From Alphaproteobacteria bacterium (GTDB lineage: Bacteria > Pseudomonadota > Alphaproteobacteria > Micropepsales > Micropepsaceae), in assembly GCA_017308375.1 (NCBI GenBank), contig JAFKEW010000058.1, positions 1 through 64,000 on the forward strand: a DNA stretch of 64,000 nt, written 5' to 3'. Every line of letters starts with the position of its first letter. Position 1 is the stretch's first letter. Shown piece after piece: positions 34,803-44,367 of the stretch. The notes under the pieces were generated by a model, which worked only from the letters and a program-made list of their open reading frames with translations, had not been told where the DNA came from and did not search any database. The translations under genes were made by a program, and so were the position numbers.

Positions 34803-36338
34803 TCAGTTCACGTTGCGCTCGCGATTTTCCCAATAAGGCTTGCGCAATTCGCGGCGCAGGATCTTGCCCGCCGCATTGCGTGGAATGGTGCTGACGAATT
34901 CCACCGATTTCGGCACCTTGTAACCCGCGATGTGGCCACGCGCGTGTTCGATCAGCGCGGATTCCGAAAGCGTGACGCCCGGCTTCACAACCACCAGCGC
35001 CTTGACCGCCTCCCCCCACTTCTCATGCGGCACGCCGATCACCGCGGCATCCGCGACATCAGGATGATGAAAGAGCGCGTTTTCGACTTCCGCCGGATAA
35101 ATATTCTCGCCGCCGCTGACGATCATCTCCTTCACCCGGTCGTGGATGTAGAGATAGCCTTCCTCATCGAAATAGGCGGCGTCGCCGGTGTGCAGCCAGC
35201 CATCGATGATGGTGGACGAGGTCGCGCGATCATCACGCCAATAGCCCTTGGTCACCACCGGCCCGCGGACCACAACCTCCCCAATGCCGCGGGGCGGACA
35301 GGGTTTGCCATCGGCATCGACGACGCGCACCTCCACCCCCGGGAGCGGACGGCCGCAGGATTTGAGTTTGCCGCGCGCAGCCACATGATCGTCCGGCGCC
35401 AGCATGACGATGGCGCTGGTCGCCTCTGTCATGCCATAGCCTTGCGCAAAGCGGCAACCGAAAACGCGGCCGGCTTCGACCATCACCCGTTCCGCAATCG
35501 GCGAACCGCCATAGGTGATGAGTTTCAGATGCGAGAAATCGAGCTTTTCGATTCCCGGCACCTCCAGACACATCTGGATCATGGCCGGTGCCAGTGTGGC
35601 GCGGGTGACCTTTTCCCGCGCAAAGGTCGCCACCGCATCCGCCGGGCGGAACTGATCGATGGTGATGAGGCGGGAGCCGGAATGGATGCTGCGCAGCACC
35701 GCATTGATGCCGTTGACGTGAAAGAACGGCGCAGGCGCGAACATGGTGTCTTCCGGCGCGGAGTTCTGCCACGGCACATGGGTGAAGATGTTGATATAGG
35801 ACGTGTAGTTGTGATTGGTGAGCTGCACGCCCTTGGGCAGGCCGGTGGTGCCGCTGGTATACATCTGCACGATGACATCGGCCGGATCGTAGGCGAGGTT
35901 CGGCACCTCTGCCGCATTCGCATCGCGCCAGGCGGCATACCCGCCCTTGCCCATCACCACCACGGGGCGCGAGCCCGCGGCAGCACGCACAGTGGGGAGA
36001 AATTCGTCTTCCACGAACAGGAATTCGGCTTCGCCGTGATCGAGGATGTAGCGGATTTCGGGCGCGGCCAACCGCCAGTTCACCGCCAGAAGAACCGCGC
36101 GCGCCTTCAACGCGCCCATCAGAATTTCCACGAAGGTATCGGAATTGCGCGCCACGATGCCGACACGGGCACCGGGGCGGCAACCCGCCGCGATCAACCC
36201 CTGTGCCACGCAATTGGCGCGCGCCTCAAGCTCGGCATAGGTGAGCTGACGGTCTTCAAACTGAACGGCAACGGCGTGCGGGCGGATGCGGGCCTGAAGC
36301 GTTGTCCATTCCGCGAGGATGGGGCTTTCAATCGTCAT
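34803..36338 (-). CDS. AMP-dependent acyl-CoA synthetase / ligase
   Basis: The protein is 511 residues from ATG 36338 with GGAACC upstream. It has ANL-superfamily motifs in order: MYTSGTTGLPKGV (P-loop), PFFHVNG, YGGSPIAERV, GYGMTEATS, GWLHTGDAAYFDEEGYLYIHDRVKEMI (adenylate-binding Asp) and the C-terminal catalytic Lys in PRNAAGKILRREL. It activates a carboxylic acid as an acyl-AMP and then a CoA thioester; the substrate (fatty, aromatic or side-chain acid) is unknown. It is last in the operon sulfatase, sulfatase, FGE, ligase, so a side-chain or ring acid released after desulfation is a plausible substrate. Confidence 0.9.
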   Translation of the reverse strand: MTIESPILAEWTTLQARIRPHAVAVQFEDRQLTYAELEARANCVAQGLIAAGCRPGARVGIVARNSDTFVEILMGALKARAVLLAVNWRLAAPEIRYILDHGEAEFLFVEDEFLPTVRAAAGSRPVVVMGKGGYAAWRDANAAEVPNLAYDPADVIVQMYTSGTTGLPKGVQLTNHNYTSYINIFTHVPWQNSAPEDTMFAPAPFFHVNGINAVLRSIHSGSRLITIDQFRPADAVATFAREKVTRATLAPAMIQMCLEVPGIEKLDFSHLKLITYGGSPIAERVMVEAGRVFGCRFAQGYGMTEATSAIVMLAPDDHVAARGKLKSCGRPLPGVEVRVVDADGKPCPPRGIGEVVVRGPVVTKGYWRDDRATSSTIIDGWLHTGDAAYFDEEGYLYIHDRVKEMIVSGGENIYPAEVENALFHHPDVADAAVIGVPHEKWGEAVKALVVVKPGVTLSESALIEHARGHIAGYKVPKSVEFVSTIPRNAAGKILRRELRKPYWENRERNVN

Positions 36339-36379
36339 GGTCGGTTCCGGTACTCTCAGGATTTCAAACTGTTTGCAGG

Positions 36380-37444
36380 TCAGCGCTTCGCGTCTGCTGG
36401 GCCGGGCGCGCGCAGCACGGTGCGGAAACCAAGATGGCTGGCGGCCAGATCCGCTTCCTGCGGTTCGCGCGCGCCGGAGCGGTAACGCATGCAGTAATTG
36501 CGCGCGCACAGAAACGAGCCGCCCTTGATGACGTAACTCTTGCCCGTTTCGGGCGCCCGCATTTCGCCCATCTGTGATGGTTCCGCCGCGGTGTGGCGGG
36601 CGGTGAAGACATCGGCCGTCCATTCCCAGACATTGCCGAACATGTCGTAAAGGCCATAGGCGTTCGGTGCGTAACAGCCGGCGGGTGCGAGGCCGAGATA
36701 GCCGTCATCCTCGCTGTTCACCACCGGGAAGATGCCCTGCCAGGTGTTGGCATTTTTCGGCTGGTCGTGATCCTGCCCCGCTTTGGTCTGGCCGGCGCGC
36801 GCCGCCCATTCCCATTCACGTTCTGTCGGCAGGCTGCGCCCTTTCCAGCGGGCATAGGCCAGCGCATCTTCATGGGTGATCGCGACCACCGGATAATGCT
36901 CGTGCCCCACGATGGACGTGCCGGGCCCGCCGGGATGACGCCAATCCGCACCGGGCCGGTATTGCCACCACTGGGCGATATTCTGCAGATTGTCGATCTT
37001 CTCCGGCATCACGAAGACCATCGCGCCCGGCTGTTGCATATCCGGCGGCAGACCGGGATGAAGTTTGGTGTCGACCGGTTTTTCGGCCTGCGTGACATAG
37101 CCGGTGGCCTTCACGAAGGCGGCGAATTCGGCGTTCGTCACTTCATGCCTATCCATCCAGAAGCCATGGACGCTGGCGGTGACGATGGGCCCTTCCTCAC
37201 CATAAACGGTGTCGCCCATTTGAAACGTGCCGCCCGGAACCCACACCATGCCGGGATGGGGACCGGTGGCCTTGTCCTTCAGGCAGACGGTCGGTGTTTT
37301 GCCTTCGCTGGATTTCGCGGCGCTGACGGTGGCAGGCGCCCTGGCGGCGAACGACGGTGCCGGCAGCCAGCCGAGCCCCACGGCGGCACCGCCCACAGCA
37401 AGTGCCGCCACACCGAACGCCGTCAGCCACCACGCCCGTTTCAT
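36380..37444 (-). CDS. Formylglycine-generating enzyme (SUMF1 family)
   Basis: A 354-residue protein with an N-terminal membrane/signal segment (LTAFGVAALAVGGAAVGLGWL). The FGE-sulfatase domain shows MVWVPGGTFQMGD, FWMDRHEVTNAEFAAFV, LPTEREWEWAARAG and NVWEWTADVF. Both active-site Cys are present in SFLCARNYCMRYRSGAR (C313, C318), so it should be a genuine FGE rather than a non-catalytic relative. It oxidises the Cys of C-x-P-S-R sulfatases to formylglycine. It lies 13 bases after a sulfatase stop, with two Cys-type sulfatases in the same operon. Export suggests maturation in or at the periplasm. Confidence 0.92.
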   Translation of the reverse strand: MKRAWWLTAFGVAALAVGGAAVGLGWLPAPSFAARAPATVSAAKSSEGKTPTVCLKDKATGPHPGMVWVPGGTFQMGDTVYGEEGPIVTASVHGFWMDRHEVTNAEFAAFVKATGYVTQAEKPVDTKLHPGLPPDMQQPGAMVFVMPEKIDNLQNIAQWWQYRPGADWRHPGGPGTSIVGHEHYPVVAITHEDALAYARWKGRSLPTEREWEWAARAGQTKAGQDHDQPKNANTWQGIFPVVNSEDDGYLGLAPAGCYAPNAYGLYDMFGNVWEWTADVFTARHTAAEPSQMGEMRAPETGKSYVIKGGSFLCARNYCMRYRSGAREPQEADLAASHLGFRTVLRAPGPADAKR

Positions 37445-37457
37445 TCAAGCCCGCGCC

Positions 37458-39134
37458 TCAGTTCGACCAGTAGATATATTCGTCACCCGGCTTTTCCGGA
37501 ACCGACAGCGGATGGTCGATATCCACCGGCCCATCGCCCAGCGACGGCCACAGCGGTTTCGCTTGCTTGCGATCGATCTGCATCATGGTGGCGAGCAGTT
37601 CCTTCACCTTGCCGGGATCGCTGTCGGCCAGATTGTGATGCTCGGTCGGGTCCGTCTTCAGATCGTACAGCCAGATCTTTTTCGGAATTTCCGATGACTG
37701 GATCTTCCAATCGCCTTCGATCATCGCGCGATAGGTGCGGGAGCGCCAGAACAGCGTCTTGTGCGGCGTTCCTTCCGGTGCAGCCCCTTCCGCCGCCGGT
37801 TCCACGTAAGGCAGAAGATTGACGCCATCCATCACACGGTCCGTCGGTATCTGCCCACCGGCCGCTGCGAGCGCGGTCGAGAAAATGTCCACATGCGCGA
37901 CGGCATTCGGATAGACCTCCCCCGCCGGAATCTTGCCCGGCCACTTCATGAAGAAGGGAACATGGATGCCGCCTTCGAAGAAGGTGAGCTTCCAGCCGCG
38001 ATAAGGTTTGTTGATGTCCGGCAGGCCGAGGTAGTCGGCACCGCCATTGTCGCTGGTGAAGATGACGAGCGTGTTCTGGTCCAGCCCCTCATCCTTCAGG
38101 GCCTGAAGAATGCGGCCCACATTGCGGTCCAGCGCGCGGATCATGGCCCCATAAACACGCAGGGTATGATTCTTGATCTGCGGCAACGCATCGTAATCCG
38201 ACTTCAATGCCTGAAGCGGGGTGTGCGGCGCATTGGACGCGAAATACATGAAGAACGGCCGGTTGCGGTTGGCGTGAATGGCCTTCACCGCTTCCTTGCC
38301 GAGATAATCGGTCATGTATTCCGGCGGCTGGAAACGCTGACTGTTGTTGAAGGTGACCGCGAAACGCAGATTGGCCCAGAGGAAACGGTCGATCGGATCG
38401 AATTCCTGATGCGATTCGACACCGCGGGGATCGCCCTTGGGCAGATAAAGCGAAGCGCCACGGGAAAAGCCCAGCGCGTCGTCAAAGCCGCGCGATTCCA
38501 TGCGGAACTGTTTCGCCTCGCCCAGATGCCATTTGCCGAAAAACAAGGTGCGATAGCCCTGTTTCTTCAGTGCTTCGGGCAGCATGATTTCGCTGCGCGG
38601 CACGGCCTGAACCGCCACGGGCGGAATCTGATCTTCGAGATCGGCGCGGTAGATCGGCTTGTGCCGGCCGGTGTCAAAGGTGCTGACCAGTTTCATGAAG
38701 CCCTTGGGCGTCGGCGTGAACTCAAACCCGAAACGCGTGGCATAGCGCCCGGTCATGATCGCCGCGCGCGATGGTGCGCAAGTGGCATTGCCGGCATAGC
38801 CGTTGACGAAACGCACGCCCGATTTGGCGATGGAATCGATATTGGGGGTCGGTACCAGGCCGCCCGCCACGCCGCCGCCATTGGCGGTGATGTCGTTGAA
38901 GCCCATATCGTCGGCCAGGATGAGCACGATATTCGGCGGGCGTTCGGACACCGGCACGGATGCGGTTTCAGGACCGGCACCCCAGGTGACGGCATGCGGC
39001 GCCGCGATCGGATCTTTGAAATCGGCGATATAGCCGGGGATGTAGTACCAGTAGTTCTGGAACAGCACCCATCCGCCGATCAGCACCACCGCCAGAATCC
39101 CGAAGATTGCGTATGTCCTGCCGCGTAGCTTCAT
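37458..39134 (-). CDS. Sulfatase (Cys-type), membrane-anchored
   Basis: The protein is 558 residues from ATG 39134. An N-terminal hydrophobic helix (YAIFGILAVVLIGGWVLF) probably anchors or exports it. Alkaline-phosphatase-fold sulfatase motifs are present: NIVLILADDMGFND (metal Asp pair, 75-76), the formylglycine site CAPSRAAIMTGR (C119), GKWHLG, FTSDNGGADY and HTPLQALK. It hydrolyses a sulfate ester; the substrate is not evident. It is related to the next sulfatase and co-transcribed with the FGE that would activate it. Confidence 0.92.
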   Translation of the reverse strand: MKLRGRTYAIFGILAVVLIGGWVLFQNYWYYIPGYIADFKDPIAAPHAVTWGAGPETASVPVSERPPNIVLILADDMGFNDITANGGGVAGGLVPTPNIDSIAKSGVRFVNGYAGNATCAPSRAAIMTGRYATRFGFEFTPTPKGFMKLVSTFDTGRHKPIYRADLEDQIPPVAVQAVPRSEIMLPEALKKQGYRTLFFGKWHLGEAKQFRMESRGFDDALGFSRGASLYLPKGDPRGVESHQEFDPIDRFLWANLRFAVTFNNSQRFQPPEYMTDYLGKEAVKAIHANRNRPFFMYFASNAPHTPLQALKSDYDALPQIKNHTLRVYGAMIRALDRNVGRILQALKDEGLDQNTLVIFTSDNGGADYLGLPDINKPYRGWKLTFFEGGIHVPFFMKWPGKIPAGEVYPNAVAHVDIFSTALAAAGGQIPTDRVMDGVNLLPYVEPAAEGAAPEGTPHKTLFWRSRTYRAMIEGDWKIQSSEIPKKIWLYDLKTDPTEHHNLADSDPGKVKELLATMMQIDRKQAKPLWPSLGDGPVDIDHPLSVPEKPGDEYIYWSN

Positions 39135-39171
39135 CTGCCCACTTCCCCTTTCGGATGTAACCGTTCCGCCG

Positions 39172-40734
39172 TCAGTTCGCCCAACTGACCCATTCCTGAT
39201 CGCCCTTGGTCGGGGCGGAATACCCATCGACATCGATGCGATTGCGCTGGGCAGGCGACCAGGCCGGTGGCACCATTTCCTTGTCGATCGCACCAAGGGC
39301 GGCTTTCATCTCTTTCACTTTCGCCGGCATGAAGGGCGCGAGATTGATCCGCTCCGCCGGGTCGGTATCGAGATCGAACAGCCAGACCTTGTCGGGATAT
39401 TTGGAGACCTGCAGCGTGTAATGGCCTTCGCGCAGCAGATAGTAATCCTGGTTGCGCCAATAGAGTGTGCGGTCAGCGAGATCGTTGGGCGTAGTCCCTG
39501 TCAGCACCGGCAGCAGATTGCGGCCGTCATATTTGCGATCCGCTGCGAGGGTTGCGCCGGAAGCGGCCGCCGCAGTCGGGAAAATGTCGAGCGTGGAGGC
39601 AATGCCCGGCACCGTCTGATCCGGCGCGATATGGCCCTTCCAGCGCATGAAATAGGGCACCGTCACACCGCCACGGAAGAAGGTCACCTTCCAGCCGCGA
39701 TAGGGCAGGTTCTCCATCGGGATGCGGGTGTAGGCCGCGCCGCCATTGTCGCTTGCGAAGATGACGATGGTGTTTTCGTCGAGGCCGAGGCTTTTCACCT
39801 TCTCGAGCACGCGGCCGACATTGCGATCCATCGCCTCGATCATCGAGTAGTAGATGCGGGTCTTCTCGTCCTTGATGTAGCTGTTCCTGTCGTAAATATC
39901 CTTCGGCGCCATCAAAGGTGTGTGCGCTTCGGAGAACGCCAGGTAGATGAAGAACGGCTTGTCCTTGTTGCGGGTCATGAAATCGCCCGCGGAAGCGGCC
40001 AGTTCATCGCCCAGCCAGCCCTTGACCGGTCCCTTCACGTCACCGCGGATGATCTGCGGCTTCAACGCATCCCACAGCCAGTGGTCGATACCGTCCCACG
40101 GCAGTTTGTAGGACACCACATTGGGGTCATCCGGCTGGGCATGAAACATGGCACCACCCGGATAATAAACATGCTCATCAAAACCGCGCTTGCCCGGCGC
40201 CTGATTGGGCGCAAGCCCCATATGCCATTTGCCGAAGATGGCGGTGGTATAGCCCTCTCCCTTCAGCATCTGGGCAATGGTGATCTCACTCTCAGGCAGG
40301 CCGTTCTTTTCCGGCGCCACCGGCGGATCCTGCGGCGGGAAGATGGTGGCATCGTATTCCGGCTTTACATATTTGCCGTTCATCGCGTTGATGAAGCCCG
40401 GCAGGTGCGGCAGATATTCAAAGCCATAGCGCTGTGGATAGCGGCCGGTCAGAAGCGCCGCGCGCGAGGGCGCGCACACCGCATCGCCCGTATAAGGATC
40501 GGTGAAGCGGGCGCCGTCTTTCGCGATGGAATCGATATTGGGGGTGCGGACCAGCGGATTGCCGTTCAGCGAAACATCGTTATAGCCGAGATCGTCCGCC
40601 ACGATGACGATGATGTTGGGTTTTCTGGTCTGCGCCGCCGCGGCCGGTGCCGCCATGCCGAAGGCGATGGCCGCAAACCCGAAAAGCGAAAGCGTTGTGC
40701 GCGCCACTGCAAGAAAATGCCGTGGTGATGTCAT
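39172..40734 (-). CDS. Sulfatase (Cys-type), secreted
   Basis: The protein is 520 residues from ATG 40734; ATG 40773 is an alternative start. A signal peptide ends near AAAAQ. Motifs: NIIVIVADDLGYND (metal site), CAPSRAALLTGR (formylglycine Cys C87), GKWHMG, SEAHTPLMAPK and FASDNGGAAYT. It is first in the operon with a second sulfatase, FGE and an acyl-CoA ligase. Its promoter carries regulon site D. It is predicted to desulfate an imported or periplasmic sulfate ester. Confidence 0.92.
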   Translation of the reverse strand: MTSPRHFLAVARTTLSLFGFAAIAFGMAAPAAAAQTRKPNIIVIVADDLGYNDVSLNGNPLVRTPNIDSIAKDGARFTDPYTGDAVCAPSRAALLTGRYPQRYGFEYLPHLPGFINAMNGKYVKPEYDATIFPPQDPPVAPEKNGLPESEITIAQMLKGEGYTTAIFGKWHMGLAPNQAPGKRGFDEHVYYPGGAMFHAQPDDPNVVSYKLPWDGIDHWLWDALKPQIIRGDVKGPVKGWLGDELAASAGDFMTRNKDKPFFIYLAFSEAHTPLMAPKDIYDRNSYIKDEKTRIYYSMIEAMDRNVGRVLEKVKSLGLDENTIVIFASDNGGAAYTRIPMENLPYRGWKVTFFRGGVTVPYFMRWKGHIAPDQTVPGIASTLDIFPTAAAASGATLAADRKYDGRNLLPVLTGTTPNDLADRTLYWRNQDYYLLREGHYTLQVSKYPDKVWLFDLDTDPAERINLAPFMPAKVKEMKAALGAIDKEMVPPAWSPAQRNRIDVDGYSAPTKGDQEWVSWAN

Positions 40735-40791
40735 GGCCGAACGTTCCCCTATCGTCTTTTTGACACGCGGCATGCCGGTTTCGCCTGCGTG

Positions 40792-40809
40792 TAACCGGAA
40801 TTTATATTC
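40792..40809 (-). promoter_or_regulatory. Shared regulon element, site D (sulfatase operon promoter)
   Basis: On the minus strand it reads GAAT-ATAAATTCCG-GTTA, preceded by CAATGT. It ends 57 bases before the sulfatase ATG (40734). Further upstream, CTTTGCT is shared with site B at the same relative place. The last half-site base differs (A instead of C). Confidence 0.55.
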
Positions 40810-40830
40810 ACATTGTCAGCAAAGCGCAGC

Positions 40831-42024
40831 CTAGTCAATGCGTGAGACGGCGGCGGAATGTTCCGCACGCGATGTTGCCAGTGGTGCCGCGAGGCGCGCG
40901 TAATAGCGCTGCAATAAAATGAGGTTGAGCAGGATTCCGCCAAGCGGCAGCAGCAGTGTCAGCCACAGCGGCGCACCGAGTGCCAGCATGGCGGCAGCGA
41001 CAAGGCACGCGGCCCCGCCACCGACATCCCAGCCGCCTTCAGTCCCCACATGAAAACGCAAGGTGCAGGCGGATTTCTTGGCCTGATTGTAAACCGCCGT
41101 CATCAGGACCGGGATGTAGAGACAGGTGCCGACGGAGGCGAGCGCGTTCGCGAAGACCGCCAGTGCGGGATGGCCGAGCGAGGCGGCACGGAGCACGGCA
41201 ATGCCCGCAAGACCGGTGAGCGCGATCCACACCATGCGCCCGCCGCGCCCGGCATCGATATGGCGGCCGAGCACAAGGCCGGCCACGGCACCGGCAAGGG
41301 CAGCAATCGCCATGGCGCCACCGAAACCGAGATAGCTGTCATGCAGCACGCCGAACAGCGCAAGCTGCCAGACAAAGACGAGGCCCGCACCGATCCAGCC
41401 ATCGCCCACGAACAGCAGCACGGCGGGCAACGCCACCTTCAACACGCCGGGAACACGGGGCATGACCGCAACATTGGGCGTTTTCAAAAGCGGCAGCGCC
41501 GCGAGGGTTTGCGCGAAGGCCGTGGCCCCGAAGGCGGCATTGGCGCCATAACGCACCAGAACCCAGCCGGTGGTGAGCGGGCTGATGATGCCGACAACGG
41601 CCGTGATGGCTTCACGCACGCTGACCTGTTGGCCGCGATGATCCGCATCGCCCAGAGCGGCGAAATAGGCGTGATAGGTGGACCAGTAAACCGTGTCGCC
41701 CAGCGACGACAACGCGCAAAGGCCGAGCAAGGTCCAGCCCACGCCATGGACATGCGCCAGCACCGGATATTGCATCGCACCGATCAGCGTGCCCGCGATC
41801 AGAAGCGGGCGCAGACCGAAGCGGATTGTGAGTGGAATGATGGCGGGGCGGATGATGAAGCGGCCAAGCAGGATGGCCGCCATCGCCACCAGGACGCCAG
41901 GCAACGGCACACCGGATTTCAGCAGATAGACGGCATAGAACGCCCCACCGCCGGTCATCGCCAGCGCGTGAATGCCGTAATGCAGATTGAGCAGATTGAC
42001 GATGCTGTTGCGGAAATAGGCCAT
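40831..42024 (-). CDS. MFS transporter
   Basis: A 397-residue protein with about 12 membrane helices starting MAYFRNSIVNLLNLHYGIHALAMTGGGAFYAVYLL. It is unlike the two Spinster-type MFS proteins of this locus. It has few charged loops and an extended final loop after LLQRYYARLAAPL. The substrate is unknown. It lies upstream of the sulfatase operon in the same direction, but the regulon site D promoter lies between them, so it is probably separately transcribed. Confidence 0.78.
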   Translation of the reverse strand: MAYFRNSIVNLLNLHYGIHALAMTGGGAFYAVYLLKSGVPLPGVLVAMAAILLGRFIIRPAIIPLTIRFGLRPLLIAGTLIGAMQYPVLAHVHGVGWTLLGLCALSSLGDTVYWSTYHAYFAALGDADHRGQQVSVREAITAVVGIISPLTTGWVLVRYGANAAFGATAFAQTLAALPLLKTPNVAVMPRVPGVLKVALPAVLLFVGDGWIGAGLVFVWQLALFGVLHDSYLGFGGAMAIAALAGAVAGLVLGRHIDAGRGGRMVWIALTGLAGIAVLRAASLGHPALAVFANALASVGTCLYIPVLMTAVYNQAKKSACTLRFHVGTEGGWDVGGGAACLVAAAMLALGAPLWLTLLLPLGGILLNLILLQRYYARLAAPLATSRAEHSAAVSRID

Positions 42025-42232
42025 GGGCGGAGCTTTCCGGGCATGAGAACGGGAAGCGGGCCGCGACCGGGCCCGCGGGAAGAAGCCCCGCGTTGGCGGA
42101 GCCTAAAGCGCCTTGCGCAGGCGCGCTGCCAGGAAGCGCAACATCAATCGCCCCATAATTCCGATGGGAAAGCCGGTAAACAATTTAGCGCAAATCGCGC
42201 GGGCGCGGAATTGGGTTTGGGCACCGGTTCAA

Positions 42233-42355
42233 ATCCCCCGTGAACGGGGGAGCTGTCAGCGAAGCTGACTGCGGGGGCAGTGTAGGTCACCCCCTCCGTC
42301 TCGGACGCCTGGGCATCCTCGACACCTCCCCCGCTTGCGGGGGAGGAGGAAGAGG
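42233..42355. repeat. GC-rich palindromic intergenic repeat, copy 2
   Basis: It is built like copy 1: CCCCCG/CGGGGG, then CTGTCAGCGAAGCTGAC, GGGGGCAG, and a final CCTCCCCCGC/GCGGGGGAGG hairpin. The 27-base core (42245-42271) is identical to 24403-24429. It lies in the 361-base gap between the MFS gene and mutL; nothing else is recognised in 42025-42385. Confidence 0.7.
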
Positions 42356-42385
42356 TATGACCGTCTTTCGCAAAACAAAAGAGCT

Positions 42386-44212
42386 CTACCGCCGGCCGAA
42401 GAGGCGTTCGATGTCGGCGAGTTTCAGCTCGACGTAAGTGGGGCGGCCGTGATTGCACTGGCCGGAATGGGGTGTCGCCTCCATCTCGCGCAGAAGGGCG
42501 TTCATCTCCTCCGCATTGAGGCGGCGGCCGGCACGCACAGACGTGTGACAGGCAAGCGTGCCCGCAATCTCCTCCATCCGCTCCTTCAGCGAGAGCACGT
42601 GCCCGGTTTCGGCAATATCGTCCGCCAGATCGCGGATCAGCGCGCGCGTATCGGCCTTGCCCAGCATGGCGGGAATTTCGCGCACCAGGATCGCATCGGG
42701 ACCGAACGCCTCGATCACAAGCCCAAGTTCGGCCAGTTCGCCGCTGCGGGCGGCGACACGCTCTACCTCGGCCGGATCAAGCTCCACCACCTCCGGAATC
42801 AGAAGCGCCTGGCGGGCGATGCCGCCATTTTCCAGCGCGCGCTTCATCCGCTCATAAACCAGACGTTCATGGGCGGCATGCTGATCCACGATCACCACAC
42901 CATCGGCGGTTTGGGCCACGATATAGGTTTCATGCAGCTGCGCGCGGGCAAGGCCCAGTGGCAGATCGTTCGCAGGCGGATTATCCGTCTGCGGATCGAT
43001 TGGCGCGGGCGCGGGCAGCGACGGCCCCGCCCCTTGCGGGAACAGCGGCGCATGATAGGCGCGCGCGGCATCGGCAAGCGCCGATGACGGATAATGTTGC
43101 GGCGGCTGGGCATAATAAGGCGTCTGTTGCGGGCGGAAGGCGGAAAGGGCTGCCCCGGCAACGGTCGTCGCGGCGCGGTGCCCCGCTTCCGCCAACGCCG
43201 CCTTCAGCGACGACACGATCAGCCCGCGCACCAGACCGGCATCGCGAAAGCGCACTTCGGTTTTGGCCGGATGCACATTGACATCGACAAAGGCGGGATC
43301 GCATTCGAGGAACAGCGCCCAAGCGGGGTGGCGGTCACGGGCGAGGAAATCGGCATAGGCGCCGCGCACCGCCCCCATCAGCAGTTTGTCGCGCACCGGG
43401 CGGCCGTTGACGAACAGAAACTGCATCTGCGCGTTGGCGCGATTGTAGGTGGGAAGCCCGGCATAACCGGACATGCGCAAGGTTTCGCGCGCGACGTGGA
43501 CGGCCTGTGCATTCTCGGCAAATTCGCGGCCCATGATGGCCGATAGCCGGTTGAGGCGGCCCTGCGCGTCATCGGCCTGAGGGGCGAGATCGAGCGTGGT
43601 GCGGCCATCGAGCGAAAGCGAGAACGCCACATCGGGCCGGGCCATGGCCAGACGCTTGAGGATGTCGGTGGTGGCGATGTCTTCCGAGCGCACCGATTTA
43701 AGAAATTTAAGCCGCGCCGGTGTGGCGTAAAACAGATCGCGCACATCGACGCGCGTGCCCGATTGCCCGCTGCCGAGAAAACCGGCGGGCGCGGGCCCAT
43801 CAAGCGCGCCGCCCTGCACCCTTATTTCATGCGCGCTGCCGTCGCGCGTGCGGCTGGCGATCGAAAGCCGCGCCACCGCGCCGATGGAGGGCAACGCCTC
43901 CCCCCGGAAGCCGAGGGTGGCGATGGCGGTGAGATCATCCTCCCCACGCGCATGGGGAAGCTTGGAGGTGGCGTGGCGCTCCACCGCGAGGCGGAGATCG
44001 TCTGCACCCATCCCCTCCCCGTCATCCTCCACCAGGATCAGATCCGCGCCGCCGCGTGTGGTGGCGACCGCGATGCGGTGCGCGTCGGCATCGAGCGCGT
44101 TTTCCACCAGCTCCTTCACCGCGCTGGCCGGACGTTCCACCACCTCGCCCGCGGCGATGCGGTTCACGGTGCCTTCGGCCAGACGGCGGATTTTGGGTTG
44201 CGATTCGGGCAT
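42386..44212 (-). CDS. mutL: DNA mismatch repair protein MutL
   Basis: The 608-residue protein has the GHKL ATPase motifs: [31 protein letters not shown] and [11 protein letters not shown] long Ala/Pro-rich linker (about residues 340-420) separates this from the dimerisation domain. The C-terminus holds [12 protein letters not shown], the endonuclease motif of MutL proteins from species lacking MutH, followed by [11 protein letters not shown] and CNHGRPT. It couples MutS mismatch recognition to strand incision. It lies upstream of nothing on the same strand, with palindromic repeats on its flank. Confidence 0.96.
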   Translation of the reverse strand: MPESQPKIRRLAEGTVNRIAAGEVVERPASAVKELVENALDADAHRIAVATTRGGADLILVEDDGEGMGADDLRLAVERHATSKLPHARGEDDLTAIATLGFRGEALPSIGAVARLSIASRTRDGSAHEIRVQGGALDGPAPAGFLGSGQSGTRVDVRDLFYATPARLKFLKSVRSEDIATTDILKRLAMARPDVAFSLSLDGRTTLDLAPQADDAQGRLNRLSAIMGREFAENAQAVHVARETLRMSGYAGLPTYNRANAQMQFLFVNGRPVRDKLLMGAVRGAYADFLARDRHPAWALFLECDPAFVDVNVHPAKTEVRFRDAGLVRGLIVSSLKAALAEAGHRAATTVAGAALSAFRPQQTPYYAQPPQHYPSSALADAARAYHAPLFPQGAGPSLPAPAPIDPQTDNPPANDLPLGLARAQLHETYIVAQTADGVVIVDQHAAHERLVYERMKRALENGGIARQALLIPEVVELDPAEVERVAARSGELAELGLVIEAFGPDAILVREIPAMLGKADTRALIRDLADDIAETGHVLSLKERMEEIAGTLACHTSVRAGRRLNAEEMNALLREMEATPHSGQCNHGRPTYVELKLADIERLFGRR

Positions 44213-44255
44213 GGGGTGATTTTAGCATTCCGGCAGGGAGAGGCCCAAAACGGGG

Positions 44256-44352
44256 CGCGTTACCCACAAATTCGCCCCCACCCGAAATGCGCTTCGCACA
44301 TTTCGACCCCGCAACAAATGCGGGGCAGGCTCTCCCCGCGAGGGGGAGATGA
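44256..44352. repeat. Short palindromic intergenic element
   Basis: Three nested hairpins occupy the gap between mutL and the M16 gene: GAAATGCGCTTCGCACATTTC, CCCCGCAACAAATGCGGGG and CTCCCCGCGAGGGGGAG. It is similar in style to the repeats at 24388 and 42233 but without their 27-base core. Confidence 0.5.
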
Positions 44353-44367
44353 AAGAAAAGGGGAGCG

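Noticed and set aside
39134..39296. N-terminal extension of the membrane-anchored sulfatase
   Set aside because: The extra 54 residues are Arg/Ser-rich, overlap the end of the neighbouring sulfatase and precede the natural membrane helix start at ATG 39134.
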